A stretch of 64,000 nt of DNA from Planctomycetaceae bacterium (GTDB taxonomy: Bacteria; Planctomycetota; Planctomycetia; Pirellulales; Pirellulaceae). The position numbers were made by a program, and so were the translations under genes. Below are positions 43,869 through 53,110 of this stretch, one piece after another. The notes beneath the pieces were generated by a model. It was not told the origin of the DNA and did no database searches. It saw nothing but the letters and a program-made list of their open reading frames with translations. Location: contig PBOG01000100.1 of assembly GCA_002724245.1 (NCBI GenBank), forward strand, positions 1 through 64,000. The letters are read 5' to 3'. Numbering within the stretch: the stretch's first letter is position 1; each line of letters begins with the position of its first letter.

Positions 43869-46007
43869 ATGAAACTTCACATTGTTCCTATCACGGTTGC
43901 CACTCTCTGCATTCTGGCAACAGCGCTCCCGGCGGAATCGACCATTGGTTTTCGTCAACTCTGTTCGACGACGCCCGTGGCCGTCCAGCGAGGCCAGAAA
44001 ACAACGATCCACGTCCGCTCGAACTACACACTGGATGGATCGTACAGGGTGCTGTTCGATCGGCCCGGCATCACTATGAAGTCTCTGGAAACCAAGCTCA
44101 TCGCGGCACCACATCAAGGTCGAGGTACCCCAGGCACACCGTTTCGTTTCGAAGTTGACGTTCCCGCCGAACAAGCTCTGGGCGTTTACGAGTTCCGGAT
44201 TGCTACGAAAACAGCGGTCTCCAGCGTCTCCCATCTGCTGGTTACCGACTATCCGGTTGTGAATGAATCGAAAGATGAAAATGGGTCCACAGCAACAGCC
44301 CAGGAAGTCTCCTTTCCAGTGGCCATCTGTGGTATGTGCGGAAATGCGGAGGACGTCGATTACTACAAATTCACTGGGAAGGCGGGGCAGCTCGTCACGA
44401 TCAACATCTATGCCCAGCGCGTGACCAAGGCGGTTCACAGCATGCAATCCGGTGGCAGCGGCGCCAGTGTGATGTACCTGATGGACTCGATCCTGACATT
44501 GCGGCGTTCCAACGGGCAGATCCTCGCCGATAATGACAACTTCGTTGGTGGCGATTCTTTCCTGACATGTAAACTTCCCGCAGATGGCAGCTATTTCCTG
44601 GAAGTCCGGGATACCCGTTTCATCGGCAACCCCAAATACGTTTACTGCGTGGAGATTGCCGACCGGCCGTTCGCCCATGCAGTTTTTCCTATGGCCGTTC
44701 AACAAGGACAGACAATCGAAGCAGCGATCGTCGGACACAATCTGGGTGCGCTTGAGAAAACGACGTTGCGCTCTGCAGCTGGTGACTCCCTCGGATGGAA
44801 ACGGATCTCGATCACAACGCCCCAGGGCCAAACCAATCCGGTACCGGTACTGGTCAGTGCGTATCCCCAGCTTGTCGCTACCGGGAATCACTCACTGGGC
44901 AAGGCCATGCCACTCTCACTGCCAGTCGGCGTCAATGGTCGGCTCTCTGAGCCCGATGAAGTCCACTACTACTCATTCGACGCGAAGAAGAACCGCTATT
45001 ACCTGCTGGAAGTCGAGTCCGACCGTCGCGACTTGCCGCTGGACAGCGTGATAAATGTCTTCGATTCAACCGGCAAACAAGTTAACCGGGGGGACGATGG
45101 CTACTACACCAAGGACGCAACGCTGTACTTCAAAGCACCGTCGGACGGCAAATTCTTCGTGTCAGTCAGTGATCTCCACAATCGAGGAGGCACTCGGTAC
45201 ATCTACCACCTGCGGGTCGAACCTAGTGGCCCCGATTTTGAAATACACGGCAAGTACTACTATGCCCAACTCGCACCCGGCACGCGGATGATCTGGTTTG
45301 CCCGGCTCAGTCGGAAAAATGGGTTCAAGGGGCCGGTCGAAATGCAGGTCGAGGGACTGCCACCGGGGGTTAGCTTCACGCCCGTAACCATCCCCGCCGG
45401 GCTCAATCACTGCGCTGTGATCCTGTCGGCCGAGCCCGACGCCCGGATCGATGCCCGCCTGGTTCGACTCTACGGCAAGGCGATGATCGCCGATACCGAC
45501 GGTACATCACGCGAAGTAGTCCGAGCGGCTCGCGTCACCTGCGAGTTGCAGGCATCTGGAGGCTCCCAGGCAAGATGGCCCATCAAAACACAAATCGTCG
45601 GAGTTACCAATCCACTCGATCTGGTCGAGTTCGAAGCGACGCCAAGTGAAATTACGCTTCGTCCAGGAGAAAAAGTCGAGATCAAAGTCCGCGTCAAACG
45701 CAGCGAGGAGTTCACCGGCCCGATTCAGTTGGCAATGCCATTCCTGTATGGAAACTCAATCGTGGAAGATCAACTGCCACCCGGTGTCACTATGTCGTCG
45801 GCGAGCAAAGCGCGACTGACGGAAAAAATGGTGGAAGGTACGATCATTCTGGAAGCGGCCACAGGCGAAAACGCGCCCAAACCGATCACGCGCTTCCCCA
45901 TCGCGGTCATGGGCCGAATCTCCATGTCATTTTCGATCAGCACGAACTATGCATCGAACCCGATCCGCCTGACAATCGCGGGCGCTCCGGCCAATGCGGA
46001 GCAGTGA
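43869..46007 (+). CDS. Secreted protein with two PPC (pre-peptidase C-terminal) domains
   Basis: A 712-residue exported protein (signal MKLHIVPITVATLCILATAL..., ending PAES). Two bacterial pre-peptidase C-terminal domains are visible: about 140-255 (DVDYYKFTGKAGQLVTINIY, LRRSNGQILADNDNFVGGDS, LPADGSYFLEVRDTRF) and about 340-450 (EVHYYSFDAKKNRYYLLEVE, INVFDSTGKQVNRGDDGYY, APSDGKFFVSVSDLHNRGG). Flanking regions are Ig-like strands (FRFEVDVPAEQALGVYEFRI; ITLRPGEKVEIKVRVKRSEE). There is no catalytic domain, so it looks like a pure adhesive or scaffold protein. It follows the DUF1501 gene by 59 bases, a combination commonly seen with PSD1 systems. Confidence 0.85.
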   Translation: MKLHIVPITVATLCILATALPAESTIGFRQLCSTTPVAVQRGQKTTIHVRSNYTLDGSYRVLFDRPGITMKSLETKLIAAPHQGRGTPGTPFRFEVDVPAEQALGVYEFRIATKTAVSSVSHLLVTDYPVVNESKDENGSTATAQEVSFPVAICGMCGNAEDVDYYKFTGKAGQLVTINIYAQRVTKAVHSMQSGGSGASVMYLMDSILTLRRSNGQILADNDNFVGGDSFLTCKLPADGSYFLEVRDTRFIGNPKYVYCVEIADRPFAHAVFPMAVQQGQTIEAAIVGHNLGALEKTTLRSAAGDSLGWKRISITTPQGQTNPVPVLVSAYPQLVATGNHSLGKAMPLSLPVGVNGRLSEPDEVHYYSFDAKKNRYYLLEVESDRRDLPLDSVINVFDSTGKQVNRGDDGYYTKDATLYFKAPSDGKFFVSVSDLHNRGGTRYIYHLRVEPSGPDFEIHGKYYYAQLAPGTRMIWFARLSRKNGFKGPVEMQVEGLPPGVSFTPVTIPAGLNHCAVILSAEPDARIDARLVRLYGKAMIADTDGTSREVVRAARVTCELQASGGSQARWPIKTQIVGVTNPLDLVEFEATPSEITLRPGEKVEIKVRVKRSEEFTGPIQLAMPFLYGNSIVEDQLPPGVTMSSASKARLTEKMVEGTIILEAATGENAPKPITRFPIAVMGRISMSFSISTNYASNPIRLTIAGAPANAEQ

Positions 46008-46304
46008 ACACAGTACCGCGGAACACCCGCACATTCGTGCTGCATCCTCGGTCGACGACAGCACGCAAACGATGGTCGCCGACTGTTCGCAGCGCTGGGC
46101 AACCAGCAACGCGAACCCGCCGGCCGAAAGCGACGCGGGCACTTTGAGTGTCCCGCTGGCTTTCCATAGACTCCCGACGGGCCCCACGGGACAGGAACCC
46201 GGGCAGGAATGCAGCGCCGCCGGTCCGATTCGCCGAGAGGCTGGTGGCCCGCACCTCGTGATAGCGGCAGCGGCATGACTGTGTTCGCCTTCTACGTTCG
46301 TCTT

Positions 46305-47861
46305 CTACGGCCGCGCTGGTTTAGATGTAAACTGTAGCGCGTAGAGATCCGCTTCCCGCAACACACACCGCAGGCGCAACGGCTGGCCAGCCAGCGCACC
46401 AACGTCGGCCCCGGACGTCCAGCGCACAACGTAGTCCGTCGCATCACCAAAAACCTCACTGCAGTCCGCTAGTGTGTAACCCTCGATCGGTCGACCAGCG
46501 GCGTTTTGTAGCTCAACACGGATCGAGCCGGCAGCCGAAGTCGAGAAGTTGAGGCTGAGATGCTGGCCAGCAAAAATAAGCGGTTTGGTCACGAACTCGC
46601 CGCCCGCGCGAGGCGCAAACACCGAGGCAAAACCGTCCAACCGCAACGTGTAGCGACGCAACCGGGAAAATTTTCCTGTAAAGTAGCTCTCCGATGCATA
46701 CAACGAAAGCTCGCGCGGTGAGTCGTCTTCAGTCGACGCCGTCTCCACAACGTGCCAGGCAAGATAGTTGTCTCCGTAAGCCCAATTGTGCCTGGTGCGC
46801 AAGCCGGGCCGTAGAAACGCCTCATCCCAACGGTGAAACGACAGACCGTCACGACTCGTCATCAACAAACCGTCGGTGACAGCCGAACCATAGCGGGGAT
46901 GCGTCTTGGCGCGCTGTTGTCGCAACTCAAGTGACGGCAGGCGACGGGGGGCATCGATCCACCCCCGGTCTACGTACCGCGCGGGAAATCCAATCAACAG
47001 GTGTGGCGCGCGATAGTAGGGTTTGATTTGATTTGTATAGAGTTGTTCAGCAGGTGCCCCGGGATAGCTGAGGAACTGACGCGACGTCCAATGCACAAAG
47101 TCCTCCGACGTGGCCATCTTGATGTCGCGCCGTCCGTTGTCAAAATCGCGAATATACGCGCGGTATTTACCGATGTTGGGATCCCAGAAAGCCAGGTTCT
47201 GGGTATCGAACGGGTGACCGGTCATGACCGGTTGGGAGTCGTTGTACGCCGTCCAGTGGATACCGTCTGGCGACTTGAACGCATACAGACCGGCCGGGTT
47301 CTGTCCCCGGCCGACCGCCTTGTACTCAGAGCCGGGCGCCGCAGCTGGGTTGGTATCTTTGAAGACCGACAAATCATGGCATTGGCGGCCGTTGATCGTC
47401 CCCAGCACAATGTTGTTCGCCTTGGACCCGTTGAATGCAACCAGTCCGAGTTCCGGTTTCTCCCAGTGAATTCCGTCTTTACTTTCACAATAACCGATGT
47501 AGAGCGGATGATCCTGTCCACCATCGCTGGGAATGTGCCAGGCATGATAGTACATACGATAGCGCCCGGTCTCCTTGTAATCACGATCATAGAACACTGT
47601 GTGGTAGCCACCCCCGTTCCCTTCCCAAGGCGCGTCGTGGACCACCGCGATTTCTCGTCGGACAGGATGATGTAGCCGCGGTCTCGCCGCGCCGTGGAAG
47701 GAATCGATCAGGTAATCATCGACCAGCAGTTCCCTCCGTGAGCCGAGATCCAGAACTTTGACGGCACCACCTGGCTGTGCCCAGCAGGGCCAGCTCAAGG
47801 CGCTAATGAAGATCGTCATGCCGAGGACGGATGTGCGGTAGATCGATGCGCGGTAGATCAT
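46305..47861 (-). CDS. Secreted propeller glycosidase-like protein with C-terminal beta domain
   Basis: A 518-residue exported protein. The start at 47861 gives MIYRASIYRTSVLGMTIFIS... ending CWAQ; an inner ATG at 47819 (MTIFISALSWPCWA) gives a tighter signal peptide, so the start is uncertain. The body shows GH32/GH43-type blades: YRMYYHAWHIPSD, GYCESKDGIHWEKPELG, LYAFKSPDGIHWTAYND, QNLAFWDPNIGKYRAYIRDF, MATSEDFVHWTSRQF and LLMTSRDGLSFHRW. The last 110 residues form a jelly-roll (LNFSTSAAGSIRVELQNAAG, DADVGALAG-like end), as in planctomycete proteins loosely annotated as glycosyl hydrolase 32 N-terminal. Catalytic acids are not assignable. Single gene, divergent from the cytochrome dehydrogenase at 48122. 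Confidence 0.7.
   Translation of the reverse strand: MIYRASIYRTSVLGMTIFISALSWPCWAQPGGAVKVLDLGSRRELLVDDYLIDSFHGAARPRLHHPVRREIAVVHDAPWEGNGGGYHTVFYDRDYKETGRYRMYYHAWHIPSDGGQDHPLYIGYCESKDGIHWEKPELGLVAFNGSKANNIVLGTINGRQCHDLSVFKDTNPAAAPGSEYKAVGRGQNPAGLYAFKSPDGIHWTAYNDSQPVMTGHPFDTQNLAFWDPNIGKYRAYIRDFDNGRRDIKMATSEDFVHWTSRQFLSYPGAPAEQLYTNQIKPYYRAPHLLIGFPARYVDRGWIDAPRRLPSLELRQQRAKTHPRYGSAVTDGLLMTSRDGLSFHRWDEAFLRPGLRTRHNWAYGDNYLAWHVVETASTEDDSPRELSLYASESYFTGKFSRLRRYTLRLDGFASVFAPRAGGEFVTKPLIFAGQHLSLNFSTSAAGSIRVELQNAAGRPIEGYTLADCSEVFGDATDYVVRWTSGADVGALAGQPLRLRCVLREADLYALQFTSKPARP
47831..47860 (-). repeat. 15-bp tandem duplication at the 5' end of the propeller gene
   Basis: ATGTGCGGTAGATCG (47831-47845) is followed by ATGCGCGGTAGATCA (47846-47860), matching at 13 of 15 positions. 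In frame it encodes the repeated IYRAS/IYRTS just after the outermost start codon, or lies in the leader if translation begins at 47819. Confidence 0.85.
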
Positions 47862-48105
47862 GGTTCGATGACTGCTTTGCGGGTTCGAGAACTACGTGAC
47901 AGGTGTGTCTGGCAAGGACGGCTTCCCAGCGATCTTGGCAAAGCCACCATCATAACAAATACCCTAGTTCGGCCACTTGGGATCCCGTTCGCAAGGAGAA
48001 AAGTCCTTGAGTCGTGCGACCACTGTGGCGCACTGAACATGACACAACAGAGCGATTCAACCATCGGACTGGAATGACACAGGTCTTGATTCAAGCTGGC
48101 CCGGT

Positions 48106-48112
48106 AAGGAGG
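48106..48112 (+). promoter_or_regulatory. Consensus Shine-Dalgarno site
   Basis: AAGGAGG at 48106-48112 is nine bases from the ATG at 48122, the best ribosome-binding match seen in the window. It decides the start of the following dehydrogenase gene; a weaker site, GGAG at 48160-48163, is six bases from an inner ATG at 48170. Confidence 0.7.
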
Positions 48113-48121
48113 ATAACGACG

Positions 48122-51100
48122 ATGCCGTGTCCCAACGGTCCCGGTACGGAGAAACCGACGGAGTACAAAATGACCAAATCAGTCGCACTGCTCGGATCAG
48201 TGTTGCTCTTTTCAGTCGGAGCCTATGCCCAGCAAGTCAGCTCCAAAGCGCCACCGCGATCGCCCCAGGAGACGGTCAACAGTATGGAAATCCAGTCCGG
48301 CTATCGGATGGTGCCTGTCCTGGCGGAACCGCATATCCACGAACCCTCAGCGATTGCCTGGGACGGGAATGGCCGGATGTACGTGGTAGAGATGCGGACC
48401 TACATGCAGGACATCGATGGTCAGAACCAGTTTGCCCCAAAGAGCCGAGTGTCACGGCACGAAGATACGGATGGCGACGGAGTATATGACAAACACACCA
48501 TATTTGCCGACAAGTTAATCCTGCCGCGGATGGTACTACCGCTGCGCGACCGCGTGCTCATTCGTGAAACCAACACACTGGACCTCAAGAGCTACCAGGA
48601 TCTCGATGGGGATGGTGTGGCCGATCGCGTCGAACTGGTCCATCAAGGAGGACCACGGGGGGGCAATCTTGAGCATCAGCCCAGCGGCCTGATCTGGAAC
48701 GTCGACAACTGGCTGTACACGGCTATGTCACCATTTCGTTATCGGGTCACCTCAGGCAAGATTATTCGCGACCGGATGCCGGGTAGTTCTGGTCAATGGG
48801 GCCTGACCCACGACAACGTAGGACGGTTGTTCTATTCATTTGCGGGTGGCGAAAATCCGGTGGCCGATTTCCAGCGCCCGTTGGTCTACGGCCACCTGCG
48901 GCTACCCGGCGAACAGGCCCCCGGATTCCGCGAGGTCTTCCCGATCGACGATATCCCCGACACCCAGGGTGGCCGGGGCCGATTACGCGCCAACAACACC
49001 CTGAATCATTTTACCGCCAGCTGTGGCCAATCGATCTTTCGAGGGGACCGGCTGCCCCTCGATTTCCACGGAGACTTGATCATCTGCGAGCCGGTGGGAC
49101 GCTTGATACGACGGGCCAAAGTAACCAACGATCACGGCAAACTGGTCGTGTCCAATGCCTATGACCGACAGGAATTTATTGCGTCCCGGGATCCCAATTT
49201 TCGCCCGATCAACAGTGCCACCGGGCCCGACGGATGCCTCTACCTGGTAGACATGTACCGAGGGATTATCCAGGAGGGAAACTGGGTCCGCAGCGGCTCC
49301 TACCTGCGTGATATCGTCAAAGAGTACGAACTCGAAAAAAACATTGGCCGTGGACGTATTTACCGTGTCGAACACGAAACCACAAAACGCGGACGGCAGC
49401 CCAGGATGCTCGATGAGACGCCAGCCCAGCTCGTAGCCCATTTATCACATCCGAATGGCTGGTGGCGCAGCGAAGCCCAAAAACTGATCATCCTGCACGC
49501 AGATCTGAGCGTCGTGGACACGCTCCAGCAGCTGGCGGTCGCTGGCCGGGCGCCGCTGGGCCGGCTACACGCCTGGTGGACACTCGAGGGACTTAGTGCG
49601 ATTGACAGCAAGTTTCTGCAAGTCGGCTTCCGCGATCCTGACCCGCGAGTCCGGTCCGCGGTAATGCGGATCGCCGAGGTGTTCATTAACCAGGATCGTT
49701 CGCTGGATGGTGCCATTGAGCAACTCGCCCAGGACCAGGACCCTGATGTCGCGATTCAAGTTGTGTTGTCGAGTGGTCGCGGCGCGCATCCCCAGGCGCT
49801 GGCATTGGCAGATCACATCGTCAAGACGCATGACTCCAACCCCTCTGTTCGCGATCTGGCCAGGCAATTTCGATCGCGGATGGAAGCAATCCGTGCAGAA
49901 CGACTCCGCATCGAGGAATTGCGCCGGCGCAACAAGCTGCTCGCGGAATCGGTGGAACGTGGCCAATTGACTTACAGCACACTCTGTGTCAATTGTCACG
50001 GTCGCGACGGGAAGGGACGCCCCGCGCCCGATCGAAAAGAGATAATGCTGGCGCCAGCACTGGCGGGTTCGCCGCGCGTACTGGGGCACAAGGAACGATT
50101 GACACGAGTGCTCCTGCACGGATTGCTGGGGCCCATCGAAGGAAAAACCTACGCCGGCGGATTAATGCTGCCGATGCGACGTAACAGCGATCGTTGGATT
50201 GCCGACGTGGCAACATACATTCGCAATAGTTTTGGCAATTCGGCGTCATTGATTGAAGACGTTGACGTCAAACAGATTCGCTCCGCGGCCGCACCGCGCA
50301 ACGAACCCTGGACGTTAAGCGAACTGGCTCTCTACGATCCGCCACCGCTGACCAATCGCGCCGACTGGAAACTCGCCAGCAGTCACAATGCAAAAGCCCT
50401 GGCGTCTGCGATTGACGGCAAACCTGCTACCCGTTGGGATACGCAAGGGGTCCAGCGTCCGGGCATGTGGTTTCAAATCACGCTCCCCGAGCCGATGCGT
50501 ATCATGTCGCTGATCCTGGACACCCGGGGTTCCAACGACGATTACCCACGCGACTATCAGGTACACGCATCGGTGGATGGCAAAGAATGGGGACAACCGG
50601 TGGCCGCAGGTCGCGGTGACCTGCCCGTCACGCAGATCGAGCTGAATGCACCACAACCGGTCGCGCACATTCGCATCACGCAAACAGGTCAATCCCCGAA
50701 CAAGTACTGGTCGATTCATGAATTGACGATCAAGGGGCTCTCCCCACAAGCTGCGGCGCAAGCTGCGTTGTCATTGTCACAACGCCTGGCCGCAGAAAGT
50801 CCCACCGTCTTGGCGCAGCAGGCGCGCCAGCAAGGCAGTGCGGCGCGTGGCGCGGCCTTGTTCTTCAATCCCACGCAATCGTGCGCCAAATGCCATGAAC
50901 CGGATTCCGGAAAGCGCCTGGGGCCCGATCTCTCGTCCAAGCGGGAAGGCGTCAGTGATGTGTTCCTGGTGGATTCGGTACTGCGGCCGTCGCAGCACCT
51001 CCGCAAAGGCTTTGAACCCCTGGTGGTGGTGACCCTCGAGGGGCTGATCGTAACCGGCTTCCCCATTGCCGACGACGCAGACCGGGTCGTGTTGCGTGAG

Positions 51101-51334
51101 CCGGCTGCCGGTAAAGAAATCTCGATCGACAAGGAGGACATCGAAGAGACGCGCAAAGGGGTGACTTCACTCATGCCCGCCGGCCTGGCTAACCAATTGG
51201 CTGACCGCAACCAATTTCTCGACCTGGTCCGTTTCTTAATGGAAATCCACGAACAGGGTCCCGCCCGGCTGATGGAACTGAAGCAGGCAGCCAGTGCGAC
51301 AGTGCCCCCCTCCTCCCCTATGCCCAAGCGGTAA
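48122..51334 (+). CDS. PVC-type heme-binding membrane-bound dehydrogenase with discoidin domain
   Basis: Predicted 1070 residues from 48122 (1054 from 48170, where MTKSVALLGSVLLFSVGAYA gives the tighter signal peptide). The N-terminal half is the glucose/sorbosone-dehydrogenase-like propeller of the TIGR02604 type (HEPSAIAWDGNGRMYVVEMR, SATGPDGCLYLVDMYRG, RGRIYRVEHE). HEAT-like helices follow (about 440-600), then a cytochrome c site CVNCH at 622-626, an F5/8C discoidin-like domain at about 730-870 (ALASAIDGKPATRWDTQGVQ, PVAHIRITQTG), and a TIGR02603-type heme domain with CAKCH at 921-925. The protein should oxidise a sugar-like substrate in the periplasm and pass electrons through two c-hemes, with the discoidin domain binding glycan. 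Substrate unknown. Convergent with rhmD. Confidence 0.88.
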   Translation: MPCPNGPGTEKPTEYKMTKSVALLGSVLLFSVGAYAQQVSSKAPPRSPQETVNSMEIQSGYRMVPVLAEPHIHEPSAIAWDGNGRMYVVEMRTYMQDIDGQNQFAPKSRVSRHEDTDGDGVYDKHTIFADKLILPRMVLPLRDRVLIRETNTLDLKSYQDLDGDGVADRVELVHQGGPRGGNLEHQPSGLIWNVDNWLYTAMSPFRYRVTSGKIIRDRMPGSSGQWGLTHDNVGRLFYSFAGGENPVADFQRPLVYGHLRLPGEQAPGFREVFPIDDIPDTQGGRGRLRANNTLNHFTASCGQSIFRGDRLPLDFHGDLIICEPVGRLIRRAKVTNDHGKLVVSNAYDRQEFIASRDPNFRPINSATGPDGCLYLVDMYRGIIQEGNWVRSGSYLRDIVKEYELEKNIGRGRIYRVEHETTKRGRQPRMLDETPAQLVAHLSHPNGWWRSEAQKLIILHADLSVVDTLQQLAVAGRAPLGRLHAWWTLEGLSAIDSKFLQVGFRDPDPRVRSAVMRIAEVFINQDRSLDGAIEQLAQDQDPDVAIQVVLSSGRGAHPQALALADHIVKTHDSNPSVRDLARQFRSRMEAIRAERLRIEELRRRNKLLAESVERGQLTYSTLCVNCHGRDGKGRPAPDRKEIMLAPALAGSPRVLGHKERLTRVLLHGLLGPIEGKTYAGGLMLPMRRNSDRWIADVATYIRNSFGNSASLIEDVDVKQIRSAAAPRNEPWTLSELALYDPPPLTNRADWKLASSHNAKALASAIDGKPATRWDTQGVQRPGMWFQITLPEPMRIMSLILDTRGSNDDYPRDYQVHASVDGKEWGQPVAAGRGDLPVTQIELNAPQPVAHIRITQTGQSPNKYWSIHELTIKGLSPQAAAQAALSLSQRLAAESPTVLAQQARQQGSAARGAALFFNPTQSCAKCHEPDSGKRLGPDLSSKREGVSDVFLVDSVLRPSQHLRKGFEPLVVVTLEGLIVTGFPIADDADRVVLREPAAGKEISIDKEDIEETRKGVTSLMPAGLANQLADRNQFLDLVRFLMEIHEQGPARLMELKQAASATVPPSSPMPKR

Positions 51335-51513
51335 ACACAGAGTCACAAGGCCACCATACCGGCCCACGACGGGAGCGAGTCAATGATCGCGGACAGCTGC
51401 CGGACCCGGTTTTGCCTGGGTCTCGTCTTGGACGCTTGCCAGAGGCGAGTTTCGACGAGTCCCCCCCTGCGGGTTTGAAGCGTGCGCTCTCCAAGAGCGA
51501 CCGGCGCGCCACG

Positions 51514-52797
51514 TCAGTGCGCATACGGTCGCACCAGATGCAACGCGTCACGATTCAATTCCAGACCAAACCCCGGAGTATCGGGCAGGGTAATGTACCC
51601 TCCTTCGGGCAGCGGTTCGTTCTGGAACAACGTGCCGAAATTGGGTTCGATCGTATCCGCCCGTTCACTCATCATCATGAACTCGGCCAGATTAATGTTG
51701 TCGAAGGCCATGGCCATGTAATAGCCGTAGACTCCACATCCATGTGGTACCACGGCAACCGCCTGGGCCCTGGCCTGGGCAACCACTCTGGCGAACTCCG
51801 TCGGCCCCCCCATCCACATGACATCGGGCTGCAGCAACCCGACACCGGCCTCAATCAACTGCTGGAATCCATGTTGTGTGTATTCGTGTTCCCCGGTGGC
51901 CAGATAGGTGGTGGTGCCAATTCCCTCCAGCTTACGGGCCAACTTGGCGTGGGCAACGTACTCGTCTGGCATCAACGGCTCTTCCATCCACTTGAGATGA
52001 AAAGGGGCCAGCAGGCGGGCCAGTTCGGCAGCATACTGCAGATCCAGTGCCATATAACAATCGAGCATAAGCGGAAACTCAGCCCCCACTTTGTCCCGCC
52101 AGCTACCGATGAACTCGACGTTCTGGCGGAGGCCTGACGGGCCGTCGCTGGGACCGTAGGGCAGCGGTACTTTGGCACCATGGAACCCCAGTTCTTTGGC
52201 CAGATCGGGGCGCGATGTGGTCGCGTAGACAGGAACGCGTTGCTTGGTGCGACCACCCAACAGATGGTAAACGGGTTCGTTCAGTGTCTTGCCCGCCAGA
52301 TCCCACAAGGCAATGTCTATCGCCGAGATCGCATGGACACCCAGGCCCTTGCGGCTATAGTGAATCGAGGCGCGCCACATTTGCTCCCACATCACCGAGC
52401 GATCACGCACATTCTGACCCTCAACAAACATGGCCAGATGTTGTTCGATCAGGAAGGCGGCCGCTTCACCGCCCGTGCTGGCACCAATCCCGACACGTCC
52501 CTCGGCATCCTCGATTTCGACGATTACCGTCGGGACCCGAGCCACACCCCACGAACTGCGCGACCCGGAGTACTTGGGATAACGGGACATCGGATTGGTA
52601 ATCGGCGGGTGCGTGCGATTGTGGTCCCAGTCACCCTCTGGACCTGGCAGTCCCATAATCCAATGCGTATCGGCCGTATCATGGACATCGCTGGCGCCGT
52701 ATTCATCACTGCGGGAAACATACGCGCGGACTTCCTTGATCGTCGGCTGACCGGCTGGTGGAACCACGTCTTCGTTGGGCGCGATGTAGAGTGACAT
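51514..52797 (-). CDS. rhmD: L-rhamnonate dehydratase
   Basis: A cytoplasmic Mg-dependent enolase-superfamily enzyme that dehydrates L-rhamnonate to 2-keto-3-deoxy-L-rhamnonate in the non-phosphorylating rhamnose pathway. The start at 52797 (MSLYIAPNEDVVPPAG) gives 427 residues, close to the family length. Subfamily-specific blocks are well preserved: HWIMGLPGPEGDWDHN, NPMSRYPKYSGSRSSWGV, STGGEAAAFLIEQHLA, YSRKGLGVHAISAIDIALWD, ATTSRPDLAKELGF, and the C-terminus PGFGLELNRDALHLVRPYAH. Metal ligands lie in MLDCYMALDL, KWMEEPLMPD and TGEHEYTQ; the catalytic His is in VVPHGCGVYGY. Neighbouring cytochrome dehydrogenases could supply oxidised sugars, but no other rhamnose pathway gene is present. 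Confidence 0.92.
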   Translation of the reverse strand: MSLYIAPNEDVVPPAGQPTIKEVRAYVSRSDEYGASDVHDTADTHWIMGLPGPEGDWDHNRTHPPITNPMSRYPKYSGSRSSWGVARVPTVIVEIEDAEGRVGIGASTGGEAAAFLIEQHLAMFVEGQNVRDRSVMWEQMWRASIHYSRKGLGVHAISAIDIALWDLAGKTLNEPVYHLLGGRTKQRVPVYATTSRPDLAKELGFHGAKVPLPYGPSDGPSGLRQNVEFIGSWRDKVGAEFPLMLDCYMALDLQYAAELARLLAPFHLKWMEEPLMPDEYVAHAKLARKLEGIGTTTYLATGEHEYTQHGFQQLIEAGVGLLQPDVMWMGGPTEFARVVAQARAQAVAVVPHGCGVYGYYMAMAFDNINLAEFMMMSERADTIEPNFGTLFQNEPLPEGGYITLPDTPGFGLELNRDALHLVRPYAH

Positions 52798-53110
52798 GCC
52801 CAAACGGTACCTTCGAAGAGGGCAATCAGCAAGTTGGGCTGTCGACAATCCGGATCCCACAGCACCCGGTCCTGCGAGCCACGCTCGCGGTGATGCACCG
52901 GACGTGTCACGCCATTCTGCCGATCAATGGATACGTCCTGCTGGCTGTCGCGCAGGCAAACCAGTACGATCGTAGATTGCGACGGCGGTACTATCAGCTC
53001 TGCAAGCTGTGCCCTGGCTTTTCACCTGCCAAGCGGCCCCAGATGACCTGCTTGCAGAACGCCACCCCGCCGCTCCACTCTCGCAAAACGCCAACCGGCC
53101 GAGCAATCTA
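52798..53110. other. Divergent intergenic region
   Basis: This 313-base region lies between rhmD (minus) and the giant fusion gene (plus) and should hold both promoters. An in-frame upstream extension of the fusion (from 53009) is not favoured because the signal peptide begins at 53111. No repeat, hairpin or small gene stands out. Confidence 0.5.

Noticed and set aside
43851-44891. 346-residue minus-strand frame opposite the PPC-domain gene
   Set aside because: The PPC gene has a signal peptide and two recognisable domains; the antisense frame has cysteine/arginine-rich, domainless sequence.
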